A DNA stretch of 64,000 nucleotides from Dictyobacter arantiisoli (GCF_008326305.1 NZ_BIXY01000005.1:1-64000); one strand, 5' to 3'. Positions 37,479 to 46,661 are shown, numbered from the stretch's first letter. Translations and numbers: made by a program. Notes: a model not told the origin generated them from the sequence alone.

Positions 37479-38411
37479 ATGAAGTTTGGAGTTGCGCTTC
37501 CTAATGGTTGGAAGATGAGTCTGGTAGATATCAAAGATCCTGTTGATGCCTATGAGACGATGACCAATGTGGCAAAAGCTGCTGATGAGACAGGGTATGA
37601 GGCCGTCTGGATAGTCGATCACTTTCATACCGTTCCCCTACCAACCCAGGAAGTGACCTTTGAGTCGATGATGTCATTGGCGGCCATCGCACGTGATACT
37701 AAACGTATCCGTATTGGTCAGATCGTGACCTGTAACAGCTATCGCAATCCCGCTCTGCTGGCGAAGATGGCTAGCACTCTGGATGTGCTCAGCCATGGCC
37801 GCCTGAACTTTGGTATTGGCGCTGGCTGGTATGAGCATGAATATCGCGCCTATGGCTATCCTTTCCCTGATGCACCAGAGCGCCTGCGTATGCTACGTGA
37901 AGCCCTCCAGGTGATCCATGCCATGTGGGAACAGGAAGAGGCCACCTTTGAAGGAAAGTATTATCAGATCAAGGGCGCGATCAATCAGCCAAAGGGAGTA
38001 CAGAAGCCCCATATCCCAATCCTGATTGGTGGTGGCGGCGAGAAGGTGACCTTGAAACTGGTGGCGCAATATGGTGATGCCTGTAATGTCGGTGGAGACC
38101 TGAAGACATTGCAGCACAAGCTCGATGTTCTCAAGCAGCATTGTGAGAACGTAGGACGTGATTACGCGAGTATTTACCGCACCACCGGCGCCTTCTGCTC
38201 TATCGCTGATAGCGATGAAGAGGCCCTCGCCCTGGTCCCAGAGGCTTTCCGGCAGGGGCTCACTGATACCTCTCTGGTTGGAAGTCCTGAGACGATTCGC
38301 CAGCGTATTGCCACCTTTGAATCCCTGGGTATCAATGAAATCATCATGGATTTCCCCAGCGCGACCGATCTCACCGTACTCCACCGCTTCGCCAAAGAAT
38401 TCATCGCCTGA
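37479..38411 (+). CDS. LLM-class F420-dependent oxidoreductase
   Basis: TIM-barrel enzyme of 310 residues, starting MKFGVALPNGWKM. Family motifs are ETGYEAVWIVDHFHTVP, RIRIGQIVTCNSYRNPALLA, LDVLSHGRLNFGIGAGWYEH and HIPILIGGGGEKVTLKLVAQ, closest to the F420-dependent TIGR03560-like group. It should transfer hydride between F420 and a small organic substrate that is not predictable. GAGGG at 37467-37471 serves as ribosome site. A clean terminator follows at 38422-38453, and the gene seems to be transcribed by itself. Confidence 0.88.
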   Translation: MKFGVALPNGWKMSLVDIKDPVDAYETMTNVAKAADETGYEAVWIVDHFHTVPLPTQEVTFESMMSLAAIARDTKRIRIGQIVTCNSYRNPALLAKMASTLDVLSHGRLNFGIGAGWYEHEYRAYGYPFPDAPERLRMLREALQVIHAMWEQEEATFEGKYYQIKGAINQPKGVQKPHIPILIGGGGEKVTLKLVAQYGDACNVGGDLKTLQHKLDVLKQHCENVGRDYASIYRTTGAFCSIADSDEEALALVPEAFRQGLTDTSLVGSPETIRQRIATFESLGINEIIMDFPSATDLTVLHRFAKEFIA

Positions 38412-38421
38412 GCTCGTAGAG

Positions 38422-38453
38422 AAAAGGATGAGAAGACCGCTTCTCATCCTTTT
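38422..38453 (+). terminator. Terminator between convergent genes
   Basis: AAAAGGATGAGAAG at 38422-38435 and CTTCTCATCCTTTT at 38440-38453 form an exact 14-base stem with the tetraloop ACCG. Ending in TTTT one way and AAAA the other, it can serve both the LLM gene and the VOC gene. Confidence 0.75.
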
Positions 38454-38462
38454 CATCTCTGC

Positions 38463-38882
38463 TTATGCCTGTTGATTTTTATCGAAGTTAAATAACCATT
38501 TGACGCCAAATCTGTCGGTCACTTCACCATATATTGCGCCCCAAAATTCCTCTTTTAACGGATGCTCAATTTCTCCTCCAGCGGAAAGATTTGCGAAGTA
38601 GGTATTAATTTCTTTTTCACTTCCACAATCAAGGCAGAGGGAAATGGTATTACCTTTGATCGGTCTCACCTCTCCCATCAGGTCAGAGGCCAGCAGCGAA
38701 AAACCCTCTTTTACCAGGCTGGAATGAAGGATATTATCGCGCATTTCTGAAGGCATCTGGTCAGCCATTGGGGTTTCGCCGATGACTTGTAGCTGGAGTT
38801 CACCACCCAGGCACTCTTTATAGAAGATCATTGCTTCACGGCAGTTACCATTGAAATGTAAGTAAGCACTCAGTTGTGTCAT
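38463..38882 (-). CDS. VOC-family (PhnB-like) protein
   Basis: Small protein of 139 residues of the glyoxalase/vicinal oxygen chelate fold, PhnB-like (3-demethylubiquinone methyltransferase-type) branch: SAYLHFNGNCREAMIFYKEC at the start, DNILHSSLVKEGFSLLASD in the middle and FWGAIYGEVTDRFGVKWLF at the end. Proteins of this branch are often of unknown function. ATG 38882 is chosen because AAAGGAAG precedes it; an in-frame ATG at 38918 is less likely. Confidence 0.87.
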   Translation of the reverse strand: MTQLSAYLHFNGNCREAMIFYKECLGGELQLQVIGETPMADQMPSEMRDNILHSSLVKEGFSLLASDLMGEVRPIKGNTISLCLDCGSEKEINTYFANLSAGGEIEHPLKEEFWGAIYGEVTDRFGVKWLFNFDKNQQA

Positions 38883-39091
38883 ATGGATCTTCCTTTCTCT
38901 GTTGTATGCCTTTTTCAACGTGTCATTGATATATTGGTGTATTGAGTCTTGCCGTATCTAGTGTCATGTGACGCTGCTCTTGCATAATTGAATGAGCAGT
39001 TCCAGTGTTCATCACATAAACATTATAGATGAGAAAGAAGCGAAAAACTTCTTCAATCTCCTCTTTTTCGAACATGCGTTCATTCTCGGGT

Positions 39092-39895
39092 TTACAGCAA
39101 GGGCAATCCCATCACGAGTGGTGGATCGGTCAGGCGAGGTGGATGCAGAATGAGATCTGGATCGCCAGCAATCTGTCCCTGGTGCAGGATCAGTGGACTC
39201 GTGTTGCTGCCAACCAACAATTGTGTGCCGGGTAGCAGGGAGGAATGGAGATCGTTTGCCACAGGAAAGGCGGCGCTTCGCAGATAGTATATGCCATCAG
39301 GAATGCTATGAAATAGATACGACCCTGGCGCGTGGAGCCTGGTACAACATACTGGTGTTCCCTGTGGAATGGGACCGGGGAAGAGGGCGATATAGATTGT
39401 GCCCTGAAAGGTTGCGGGTGCCGTGATCCGACCTCGCAGCATGTTGTTCTTGAGTGGAGTGAAAGTGGATACCGTGGGATGGTGTTTGCTTCTCTTTATT
39501 GAAGGCGGCTCGAATGCATGGGCTCGCTGACGCAAGAGGCGAGGTGATAGACCAACCAGATTGGTGAAACGTGTCGTAAAGGAGCCGAGACTGGTATAGC
39601 CAACCTCAAAGCAAATATCTGTTATGCTCAGGGATGTCGTTATCAGCAAACGTCGCGCCTCCTGAAAGCGTAACGCGGAGAGAAATTCACCCGGGGGAAT
39701 GCCAATCATGCGACAAAAGATACGGTGGAAATGGGAGGGACTCAGGCAGGCCGCCGAGGCCAGATCTTCGAGAGTGAGCATTTCATGCAGATGGGTATGC
39801 ATAGTCTGGATTGCGCTTTCCACAACCTGCGTATGTATCGCCTGGGTTATGGGATGTGTTTCGTCCTCACAGAAAATGGGCGTTGCTGTTCGCAT
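39092..39895 (-). CDS. AraC-family regulator, N-terminal HTH
   Basis: Regulator of 267 residues in which the AraC double helix-turn-helix lies at the N-terminus (about 22-125): LTLEDLASAACLSPSHFHRI and the second motif LSITDICFEVGYTSLGSFTT. The C-terminal 130 residues hold a beta-rich domain of unknown ligand (FQGTIYIALFPGPIPQGTP). HTH-first AraC proteins often sense drugs or small molecules. AAGGAAGG precedes the ATG. It is not clearly tied to either neighbour; a variable-hairpin repeat lies upstream. Confidence 0.85.
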   Translation of the reverse strand: MRTATPIFCEDETHPITQAIHTQVVESAIQTMHTHLHEMLTLEDLASAACLSPSHFHRIFCRMIGIPPGEFLSALRFQEARRLLITTSLSITDICFEVGYTSLGSFTTRFTNLVGLSPRLLRQRAHAFEPPSIKRSKHHPTVSTFTPLKNNMLRGRITAPATFQGTIYIALFPGPIPQGTPVCCTRLHAPGSYLFHSIPDGIYYLRSAAFPVANDLHSSLLPGTQLLVGSNTSPLILHQGQIAGDPDLILHPPRLTDPPLVMGLPLL

Positions 39896-40030
39896 AGTAT
39901 CCTTCCTTCTGCCACAGAGCTTTTTCAGTAAGGCATTCTTTTTGTTCTGCTTAGAAGCGGAAGGTCAATGCAAGCCACCCTTGCAGCTCAAAGAGCGCTG
40001 AGAGCCCATAGTATTGCTCTCTTTACTCAT

Positions 40031-40143
40031 GATTTTTCGCACCCGAGGTGTTCAACAAATTTTCATTACATAGTGGAGAAAAGGTGCACTGCACCCTTTT
40101 CTCCACTATGTAATGAAAAAAGCACAGGCGCGTGAGCGCCTGC
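40031..40143. repeat. Intergenic element with long hairpin, copy 1
   Basis: TTTTTCGCACCCGAGGTG (a small GCACC/GGTG stem) at about 40033-40050 is followed by a near-perfect 29-base inverted repeat (40060-40088 with 40090-40119, one extra C), then AAAAAA and the exact stem CAGGCGC-GTGA-GCGCCTG at 40125-40142. The second copy at 56924-57107 has the same order of parts but a different long-hairpin sequence. The surrounding 39896-40197 contains no gene. Confidence 0.65.
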
Positions 40144-40197
40144 TTGTGAGCGAGCAATGAATCTCCATGGGAGAGGCATTAAATATTTTGTTAGAGC

Positions 40198-41565
40198 TTA
40201 AGCGGTCACTGTGACGGAGGACTGCGCCGGGATGTTGTATTGGTTGGCTGGACGCGTCAGGCCCAGATTTTCTCGGAGCGTGCGCCCCTCATATTCGGTT
40301 CGGAATAAGCCACGTCGCTGGAGTATCGGGACCACCAACTCCACAAATTCATCCAGGCCAGCAGGCAAATAGGGAGGCATGATGTTAAAGCCATCGGCGG
40401 CATCTTGTACAAACCACTCTTCGAGTTGATCAGCAATTTGTTCTGGTGTTCCCCAGATCGTGCGATGACCGCGTGCTCCCGCGATAGCTTGATACAGTTG
40501 ACGGATCGTCAGATTGTCCCTTCTGGCAAGATCGGTGACCAGTTGCAAGCGACTCTTTTGGAGATTCGTTTCAGGGATATCAGGCAAGGGACCATCCAGG
40601 GGATAGGAGGAAAGATCAAACCCACCCACCAGACCTGAGAGGAGTGTCAATCCTACTGTTGGATGGATTAGTTCCTGTAATTGATCGTATTTCTCTTTAG
40701 CCTCGGTTTCACTGCGTCCAATGACTGGAAATACCCCCGGCATAATCTTGACCTGTTCAGGGGTCCGTCCATATTTTGCCAGATGGCCCTTGATATCCGC
40801 ATAAAACGCCTGCGCCTCCACCAGTGTCTGCTGGGCCGTAAAGATCACCTCAGCCGTTGAGGCGGCGAAGTCACGGCCATCCTCGGATGCTCCGGCCTGT
40901 ACGATGACTGGATAGCCCTGTATCGGACGTGCCACATTGAGTGGTCCACGCACTCCGAAGTGCTTTCCTTGATGATTCAGGACATGTATTTTGTCAGGAT
41001 CAACATAGACACCCGATTCTTTATCGCGTATGAAGGCATCATCATCCCAGCTATCCCACAGTCCCGTTACCACCTTTAAAAATTCTCGCGCACGTTCGTA
41101 GCGCAAGGCATGTTCCATATGGTGTTCGCGATTAAAATTATGCGCTTCCGCTTCACTTGCGGAGGTAACTACATTCCAACCGGCCCGACCACCGCTGAGA
41201 TAATCTAATGAGGCGAACTTGCGCGCAATATGATAGGGTTCATTATAGGTCGTCGAGGCCGTTGCAACCAGACCAATATGCTCTGTGACCGTGGACAAAG
41301 CTGAGAGCAAGGTGAGCGGTTCAAAATGCACAATCTGGCCCGAACGACTCAACGCATCCAGACTTTGATCCCGACGTACCGCAACCCCATCGGCCAGGAA
41401 GACCATATCAAACCTGGCTCGTTCAGCCGTCTGTGCCAGTTGACGGTAGTGCGCAAACTCCAAACCACTCTCTGCCCAGGCATCGGGATGTCTCCATGCT
41501 GCGACATGGTGACCAGTATTCATTAAGAATGCCCCTAGTTTTAGTTGACCTTTGTGTGAACTCAT
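40198..41565 (-). CDS. NtaA/SnaA/DszA-type FMN-dependent monooxygenase
   Basis: Flavin monooxygenase of 455 residues, the usual length for the two-component nitrilotriacetate/dibenzothiophene-sulfone monooxygenase family. Motifs: LGAFLMNTGHHVAAWRHPDA at the start, FDMVFLADGVAVR, STTYNEPYHIARKFASLDYL, SGGRAGWNVVTSAS and YPVIVQAGASEDGRDFAA. It uses reduced FMN made by a separate reductase, here encoded at the start of the same operon, to break C-S or C-N bonds in organic sulfur or nitrogen sources. Last gene of the operon; AGGAGA precedes its ATG. Exact substrate unknown. Confidence 0.88.
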   Translation of the reverse strand: MSSHKGQLKLGAFLMNTGHHVAAWRHPDAWAESGLEFAHYRQLAQTAERARFDMVFLADGVAVRRDQSLDALSRSGQIVHFEPLTLLSALSTVTEHIGLVATASTTYNEPYHIARKFASLDYLSGGRAGWNVVTSASEAEAHNFNREHHMEHALRYERAREFLKVVTGLWDSWDDDAFIRDKESGVYVDPDKIHVLNHQGKHFGVRGPLNVARPIQGYPVIVQAGASEDGRDFAASTAEVIFTAQQTLVEAQAFYADIKGHLAKYGRTPEQVKIMPGVFPVIGRSETEAKEKYDQLQELIHPTVGLTLLSGLVGGFDLSSYPLDGPLPDIPETNLQKSRLQLVTDLARRDNLTIRQLYQAIAGARGHRTIWGTPEQIADQLEEWFVQDAADGFNIMPPYLPAGLDEFVELVVPILQRRGLFRTEYEGRTLRENLGLTRPANQYNIPAQSSVTVTA

Positions 41566-41653
41566 ATATTCTCCTTTAGTCAGGTGATCAAGCAGATCAC
41601 CATCAACGCATCAGCAATATAAACAGGATGCGGTTATTATTAATGAGCAACTA

Positions 41654-42646
41654 CTAGTTTCCCGTGCCGCTTACCGTGGGCAATTCCAAATCATTGGCGG
41701 AGCCAGGCACTTTGGAGATCAAGCCAATTGATTTCATAAAGGTGGCATAGGCAACCAGGCCAGAGGGTGTCTTCTCAAAGACCAGGCTCGTATCATCGAG
41801 TAAGCTTTTAAACTGCGCGACCGAGCCACCGCCGCCGCTGGCTTTATCTGCTGCCAGCGCCTGTGCCGCTTCAGTATGATGGTTTGCGACATACGTTGAC
41901 TCATTCACTAAATCCTGATAGACAGTTTTACTGAACGAGGGATACTGGTTATAGAAACTTTGTGACAAGACTGTCAAACCAGCCCCAACCGGACCAAAGA
42001 CATCTTTTGTATGCAGCACCACATGTCCGCCTGCGGCAATTTCCCGTTGCTGGAAAGGTGAACCTGACAATTGTGCCGCGATCTGCCCACTCAGCAGGGC
42101 TTGCTCACCATCAGCTGAGCCAATCGCCACCAGATTACGATCCAGGGCATGCGCATTTCCCAGTTGCTGTTGAGCTGCTTTACGCAGGACAATTGCTTGC
42201 TGCGCATCAGGGGCCACGACGCCGATCTTATCGTTTGGGCCAAAATCCTTCAATGTTTTAAACCTGGGATTTATTGCTATCAGCCAGCTATCTGATCTGC
42301 TGGTCGCCAGCAATACCCTCCAATCCATCCCTCTATCCCACCCCACCAGAAATGGAGGAACACCCAGGGTACCCAGTTGTCCTTGATTAGAGATCACTGC
42401 CTCGCGTACTGCGGAACCACTATTCACAATATCCCACTGGATTTTCGTGTCAGGGAATTGTTTTTCCAACGTCTTCTGGTTTTTTAAAATAATGAATGTC
42501 GCGGCCCCCAATCCTGGTTGATAGACAATGGTAAAGGAGGTGGGCGCGTTAGATGACGAACCGGCGTTTGCGTTATTGCCACAGGCGCTCAGGAAGAGAA
42601 CCAGGATAATCAGAGAAATGGCTAGAGGCCATTGTCGTTTGCTCAC
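41654..42646 (-). CDS. SsuA-like ABC substrate-binding lipoprotein
   Basis: Periplasmic-type binding protein of about 330 residues, anchored as a lipoprotein through Cys in LFLSACGNN. The body matches the NMT1/SsuA/TauA family (FTIVYQPGLGAATFIILKNQ; WDIVNSGSAVREAVISNQGQ). It should capture sulfonates or related sulfur compounds for the permease encoded upstream. GTG 42646 is chosen: it places the signal peptide at the N-terminus, AAAGGAGAAAG lies upstream, and it leaves 59 bases to the permease stop, whereas the ATG at 42730 would overlap that gene and add 28 unlikely residues. Confidence 0.88.
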   Translation of the reverse strand: MSKRQWPLAISLIILVLFLSACGNNANAGSSSNAPTSFTIVYQPGLGAATFIILKNQKTLEKQFPDTKIQWDIVNSGSAVREAVISNQGQLGTLGVPPFLVGWDRGMDWRVLLATSRSDSWLIAINPRFKTLKDFGPNDKIGVVAPDAQQAIVLRKAAQQQLGNAHALDRNLVAIGSADGEQALLSGQIAAQLSGSPFQQREIAAGGHVVLHTKDVFGPVGAGLTVLSQSFYNQYPSFSKTVYQDLVNESTYVANHHTEAAQALAADKASGGGGSVAQFKSLLDDTSLVFEKTPSGLVAYATFMKSIGLISKVPGSANDLELPTVSGTGN

Positions 42647-42705
42647 GATACTACTTTCTCCTTTGGCTGAAAATGAGGAAGGTGAGAGTGAGAATGGGGC
42701 ATCTG

Positions 42706-43521
42706 TTATTGGGCTTGTTTCATGCCCCATTTCACAATGGTTTGTTGTTCTATGAATTGGAAAAGGGTATCCAGGAGTACGCCTAACAGCGAGATGACGA
42801 CCAGACCAGCGAAGATCGCAGGAGGATTGAGGAAATAGCGTGCGTTATTGATATACCAGCCAAGTCCGCCATTGGAGCCCGCCACACCGAATACTATTTC
42901 GGCCCCCACAACGGTACGCCAGCCAAAGGCCCAGGCCAGCCGGAGGCCAGAGAGGATATGGGGCAGCGCCGCTGGCAAGAAGATATCTCGCACCGTTTGT
43001 AGACGGGTCAGGCCCAGATTGAGTGCTACCATCCGTGTGGTTGTGCCAATCGTGCGGAAACCGGTATCGGTATTGGCTGAGATCGGCCAGACCGAACCGA
43101 AGACCACAACAAAGATGATCGCGGATGAGCTCAGACCGAACCAGAGCATCGTCAGCGGAAGAATTGCGATACCTGGCAGCGGGCTGAATACAGCAGTCAG
43201 TACCGTCAATAGATCCCGACCAAAGCGTGAAAATGTGGATAATGAGGCCAATATGAGGCCAGTGACAATTCCAATGCCCATCCCAATCGCCAGGTTTTGC
43301 AGTGAGACCAGTATTGCGCTGGGAAGCTGACCATTGGCAAAATCAGCAATCAGAGCCTGTAGCGTTGCGAGTGGCGAAGCGATCAAAAGCTGGCTGACAC
43401 CACTCAATGAGACATAGAGCTGCCAGGCAATCAGAAAAATTGCGCCAATCAAAATGTAACGGAGCCAGCCAGGGAATGTAAACGTTCTCTTCTCAGCAGT
43501 TCGAAACAGGGGTACACTCAT
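42706..43521 (-). CDS. SsuC-like ABC permease
   Basis: Membrane subunit of 271 residues with six helices and the permease signature EAA-like loop (RTIGTTTRMVALNLGLTRLQ, then VFLPAALPHILSGLRLAWAF as the coupling helix). It matches SsuC/TauC/NrtB-type permeases for sulfonates, taurine or nitrate. GGAAGG lies upstream of the ATG. It is flanked by the matching ATPase and binding-protein genes at short spacing. Confidence 0.9.
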   Translation of the reverse strand: MSVPLFRTAEKRTFTFPGWLRYILIGAIFLIAWQLYVSLSGVSQLLIASPLATLQALIADFANGQLPSAILVSLQNLAIGMGIGIVTGLILASLSTFSRFGRDLLTVLTAVFSPLPGIAILPLTMLWFGLSSSAIIFVVVFGSVWPISANTDTGFRTIGTTTRMVALNLGLTRLQTVRDIFLPAALPHILSGLRLAWAFGWRTVVGAEIVFGVAGSNGGLGWYINNARYFLNPPAIFAGLVVISLLGVLLDTLFQFIEQQTIVKWGMKQAQ

Positions 43522-43542
43522 GCTTACCTTCCTTTTTACTCT

Positions 43543-44358
43543 TTACTGAACGATACTTAACGGTACAACCTGTTCTCTAATCAAGTCCTTGTCCTGACGA
43601 ACCAGCAAGGATTGTAGATGGAGCGAGTGGGCGGTGAATGCGGGGCTATCCAGATCCTCAGCCTGACTGGTATCGACGATCTCAAGCACGCGAGCAGGAG
43701 AAGATGAGAGCACCAGGACGTGATGGCCCAGGAAAACCGCCTCTTGAATAGAATGCGTTACAAGGACAATGGTGACACCTGTGCGCCTCCAGATGGTGTT
43801 GAGCTCTAGTTGTAACTGGTTGCGCGTGATGGCGTCCAGAGCGCCAAAGGGTTCATCCATCAACAGGATATCGGGTTCCAGTGCCAATGCACGAGCCAGC
43901 GCGGCGCGTTGCTTCATCCCACCAGAAAGCATATGGGGATATTTATCTGCCGCCGCCGCGACATCAACCAGTTCCAGATAAAAGGACGCTTTGTCGATTG
44001 CCTGACGTCGGGGTAGATGTTTGGTCACCTGCAAGGCGTAGACAATATTATCGAGCACGGTACGCCAGGCAAACAACTGCTCAAAATCCTGGAAGACGAA
44101 GGCACGATCCGGACCTGGTTTCTTCACGGGCACACCATTCACTGTTACCTCTCCCTGACGCGCTTTCAAAAATCCACCGATAGCTTTGATCAGCGTCGTT
44201 TTTCCGCATCCAGAAGGTCCGATGATCATAAACTTCTCGCCACGCTGGATGGAGAGCGTCACATCTTCAAGTATCGTTGCGCTTTGAGCATGTCCATGCT
44301 GATAAGCCAGACTGACATGCGAAAGTTGAACTATTGGTTCCTTATCCGGTTGTCCCAT
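43543..44358 (-). CDS. SsuB-like ABC ATPase
   Basis: Nucleotide-binding subunit of about 271 residues: Walker A GPSGCGKTT, Q-loop FVFQDFEQLFAW, signature LSGGMKQRAALARAL, Walker B ILLMDEPFGALD and switch His in VLVTHS. The whole length matches SsuB/TauB/NrtD ATPases. GAGGAGAAG precedes two possible ATGs (44364 and 44358); the second has the better spacing. It should energise the permease encoded 21 bases downstream. Confidence 0.92.
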   Translation of the reverse strand: MGQPDKEPIVQLSHVSLAYQHGHAQSATILEDVTLSIQRGEKFMIIGPSGCGKTTLIKAIGGFLKARQGEVTVNGVPVKKPGPDRAFVFQDFEQLFAWRTVLDNIVYALQVTKHLPRRQAIDKASFYLELVDVAAAADKYPHMLSGGMKQRAALARALALEPDILLMDEPFGALDAITRNQLQLELNTIWRRTGVTIVLVTHSIQEAVFLGHHVLVLSSSPARVLEIVDTSQAEDLDSPAFTAHSLHLQSLLVRQDKDLIREQVVPLSIVQ

Positions 44359-44448
44359 ACACATCTTCTCCTCTCAAGAAGTTCTGTGCCAGATACATAT
44401 CTGTAACAGGGTTAATTAAAAGGAAGCAGTCTTTTACTATTTCCAATG

Positions 44449-44982
44449 TCAAGAATTCGCGTTTGCGGTGCTGACCGTAACTGCATTGGCAACCAGATTG
44501 GCTACATTGCTGTGAAAGCGGCCATAGGTACTGCGGAAGTAGACAAGTGGCTGGCTCTGCGCTTGCGTGCTGGTTGCCACAACCTCTCCCACGAAAATTG
44601 AATGATCGCCACCGGGATAGCGGGCAACCAGCCTGCACTCTAATCTAGACACTGCATCATCGAGCAATGGAGCACCCAGTGAACCCAGTCGATAAGAGAC
44701 ATTGGAGAACTTGTCGGGGAGACGGCGCGCGAAATGCCCGGATAGAGCCTCAGCGTGCTCCGCCAGAATATTGACCGCAAATATCTCACTTTCAAGAATC
44801 AGATCATGGATCGTGGCCTGGAGATCGATCCCGATCAGGATTAAAGGAGGTTGCAAGGAGAGCGAACAAAAGGAACTTACCGTCGTACCATGCAATTGTC
44901 CTTGATGTTGAGTCGTGACCACAGTTACTCCTGATGCCAGACTCCCCAGAGCTTGACGAAATTCAATTGGCTCTATACTCAC
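44449..44982 (-). CDS. Flavin reductase, partner of the monooxygenase
   Basis: NAD(P)H-dependent FMN reductase-like protein of about 177 residues of the split-barrel FMN_red/HpaC family: FRQALGSLASGVTVVTTQHQ, GTTVSSFCSLSLQPPLILIG, FAVNILAEHAEALSGHFA and HSIFVGEVVA. It should supply FMNH2 to the monooxygenase encoded at the end of the operon. GTG 44982 is preferred because AAAGGGAG lies at the right distance; an ATG at 45009 is in frame. A possible promoter (TTGACA at 45073-45078 and TATAAT at 45046-45051 on the minus strand) has an overlong 21-base spacer. Confidence 0.87.
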   Translation of the reverse strand: MSIEPIEFRQALGSLASGVTVVTTQHQGQLHGTTVSSFCSLSLQPPLILIGIDLQATIHDLILESEIFAVNILAEHAEALSGHFARRLPDKFSNVSYRLGSLGAPLLDDAVSRLECRLVARYPGGDHSIFVGEVVATSTQAQSQPLVYFRSTYGRFHSNVANLVANAVTVSTANANS

Positions 44983-45257
44983 GGAAATACTCCCTTTCTC
45001 AACTCGCATAGTGATTATTGACTTAATTGATCAACTTTATTAATAATTATAGTAACTGATAAGATTATTGTTTGTCAATGGTATTTGGCACCATTATAAT
45101 AAATGCGAATGACTTCCATGAATCTGAAGAATGGATTGTGAAGGATGTCATGACCTCGTATCCGGCGTCTTCCAGTATAATTTGCATCGCAAATGACGAT
45201 ATAATATAAGGCATCTGCGATGATAACTTTATTCTTTCTGATTAAAAATCACTAAAA

Positions 45258-45311
45258 ACAACGTGATCTTATAAATGTCACAGCTTTGCGACATTTATAA
45301 GATCACGTTGT
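45258..45311. repeat. Perfect 22-base inverted repeat
   Basis: ACAACGTGATCTTATAAATG at the start of the left arm (45258-45279) is matched exactly by the right arm at 45290-45311 around a ten-base loop. It lies in the 398-base gap between the divergent flavin reductase and a small plus-strand gene, and is followed by CATATTTTTCTT, so it could be a plus-strand terminator with no gene behind it. The rest of the gap shows nothing certain. Confidence 0.7.
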
Positions 45312-45380
45312 CATATTTTTCTTCTACACTGGTCACATGTTCATGTTTTCACTATCACTCTGAACTGGAGAAGGTGCTGT

Positions 45381-45590
45381 ATGTTCGTTGATCGCTTGCG
45401 TTATGAGCTGCGAATTCTAGGTGGTTGGATCTTTGCTGTTCCATTAGCTATTATGCTGGCTGTGACGGTGCTGGCTCTCTTACTATCACACGCACAGATT
45501 ATGCCCATCCGTATTGCGCAGGTTCTCACTGGCAGTATTGAAATGATTCTTCCTCCTCAATACATCTATGAATGCAAGACCTTTCTATAA
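45381..45590 (+). pseudogene. Small membrane protein, probably truncated
   Basis: A 69-residue frame with GGAGAAGG eight bases upstream of its ATG encodes MFVDRLRYELRILGGWIFAV followed by a second half of one to two membrane helices (PLAIMLAVTVLALLLSHA and a further hydrophobic stretch). It ends ILPPQYIYECKTFL, out of style with the rest, and overlaps the 3' end of the lacI-type gene by six bases. It resembles the beginning of a larger multi-helix protein that lost its remainder. Function unknown. Confidence 0.45.
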
Positions 45591-46592
45591 CGAACCATTG
45601 CGCGGTCGGGCACAGGAATTTCTAATTACCAGTGAGGTTGAGAGTTCGATATGGTTTGAGTCGAGCGGCTGTCCATTGATGAGGTTGAGCAACATATGAG
45701 TTGCCATTTTTCCCATCTCCATCAATGGTTGTCGAATGGTAGTCAGGGGCGGTGCCATCTGAGCAGTGTACATGACATCATCAAAGCCGATTACACTGAT
45801 GCCATCGGGTATGCTGATATTGCGCTGGTAGAGGGCCTGATAGACACCTGTTGCCTGGGCATCATTGCCAGTGAAGATGGCAGTTGGCGGATCTGACAGG
45901 TCAAGTAAGGAGTGTGTCTGCTGAATGCCATCTCCTAATAGATAATTTCCTTCACAGATCAGGGCAGGATCTACAGGGATACCCGCTCGCTCATGTGCCT
46001 CGCGATAGGCGGCCAGACGGGCGCGGGATGTCATGAGATGAAGTGGACCTGTGATGATGCCAATGCGCCGATGCCCTAATGAAATCAAATATTCGGTCGC
46101 TGTATAGCCTCCTAACCAGATGGTTGATCCTATCGTGGGGAAGGCTGTGGTTGGTTCATTGCGATCCCCGATCGCGACAAAGGGAATATGTTGCGCCAGC
46201 AAGGCATCGGTAATCCCGACCTGCTCATAAGGGAGGAGCAGGAGGACGCCATCCGTTGATTGATCAAGCAGGCGACGTAGCCATAAACGCTCGGTTGATT
46301 CATCTTCATTGGTTGCGAAGACCACCAGACGATGCCCACTCTGCTTCAGGGCATCCTGAATACCGTGCATAATACCAACATCATAGCCGCCTTCTAAGCG
46401 CATCAGAACCAGATCAATGAGTCCGCTTTGTCCTTTGCGGAGATGGCGCGCGGCATGATTTTGCACATAGTCATAGCGCTCAACGACCTTTTGGATACGC
46501 TCACGTGTCTGGTTCCCCACTCCTGGCATATTATTGAGCACTTTGGAAACAGTTGTTATTGAAACGCCGGTTTCCTGAGCAATTTGCGCCAT
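45585..46592 (-). CDS. LacI-family sugar repressor
   Basis: Repressor of at least 335 residues: helix-turn-helix at the N-terminus (MAQIAQETGVSITTVSKVLN) with hinge, then the sugar-binding periplasmic-binding-protein-like domain (GYDVGIMHGIQDALKQSGHR; PTAIFTGNDAQATGVYQALY; ISVIGFDDVMYTAQMAPPLT). It is divergent from the sugar operon and probably controls it and itself via sites at 46645, 46881 and 46961. ATG 46592 has no ribosome site; a CTG at 46622, seven bases after GAGGAAGG, is in frame and would add LELKQSKRLT, giving the usual LacI N-terminus, so a non-standard start is possible. Confidence 0.9.
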   Translation of the reverse strand: MAQIAQETGVSITTVSKVLNNMPGVGNQTRERIQKVVERYDYVQNHAARHLRKGQSGLIDLVLMRLEGGYDVGIMHGIQDALKQSGHRLVVFATNEDESTERLWLRRLLDQSTDGVLLLLPYEQVGITDALLAQHIPFVAIGDRNEPTTAFPTIGSTIWLGGYTATEYLISLGHRRIGIITGPLHLMTSRARLAAYREAHERAGIPVDPALICEGNYLLGDGIQQTHSLLDLSDPPTAIFTGNDAQATGVYQALYQRNISIPDGISVIGFDDVMYTAQMAPPLTTIRQPLMEMGKMATHMLLNLINGQPLDSNHIELSTSLVIRNSCARPRNGSL

Positions 46593-46644
46593 CGTTAAAC
46601 GTTTGGATTGTTTCAGTTCCAGCGTCGTACCTTCCTCTTCACTT

Positions 46645-46661
46645 TAGGTAAACGATAACTC
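46645..46661. promoter_or_regulatory. LacI-type operator candidate 1 (autoregulation)
   Basis: TAGGTAAACGATAACTC lies 23 bases upstream of the possible CTG start of the repressor. It shares TAAACGnTAAC with the site at 46881. A partial reversed copy (CGTTTATCG) follows at 46671-46679. Confidence 0.55.
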
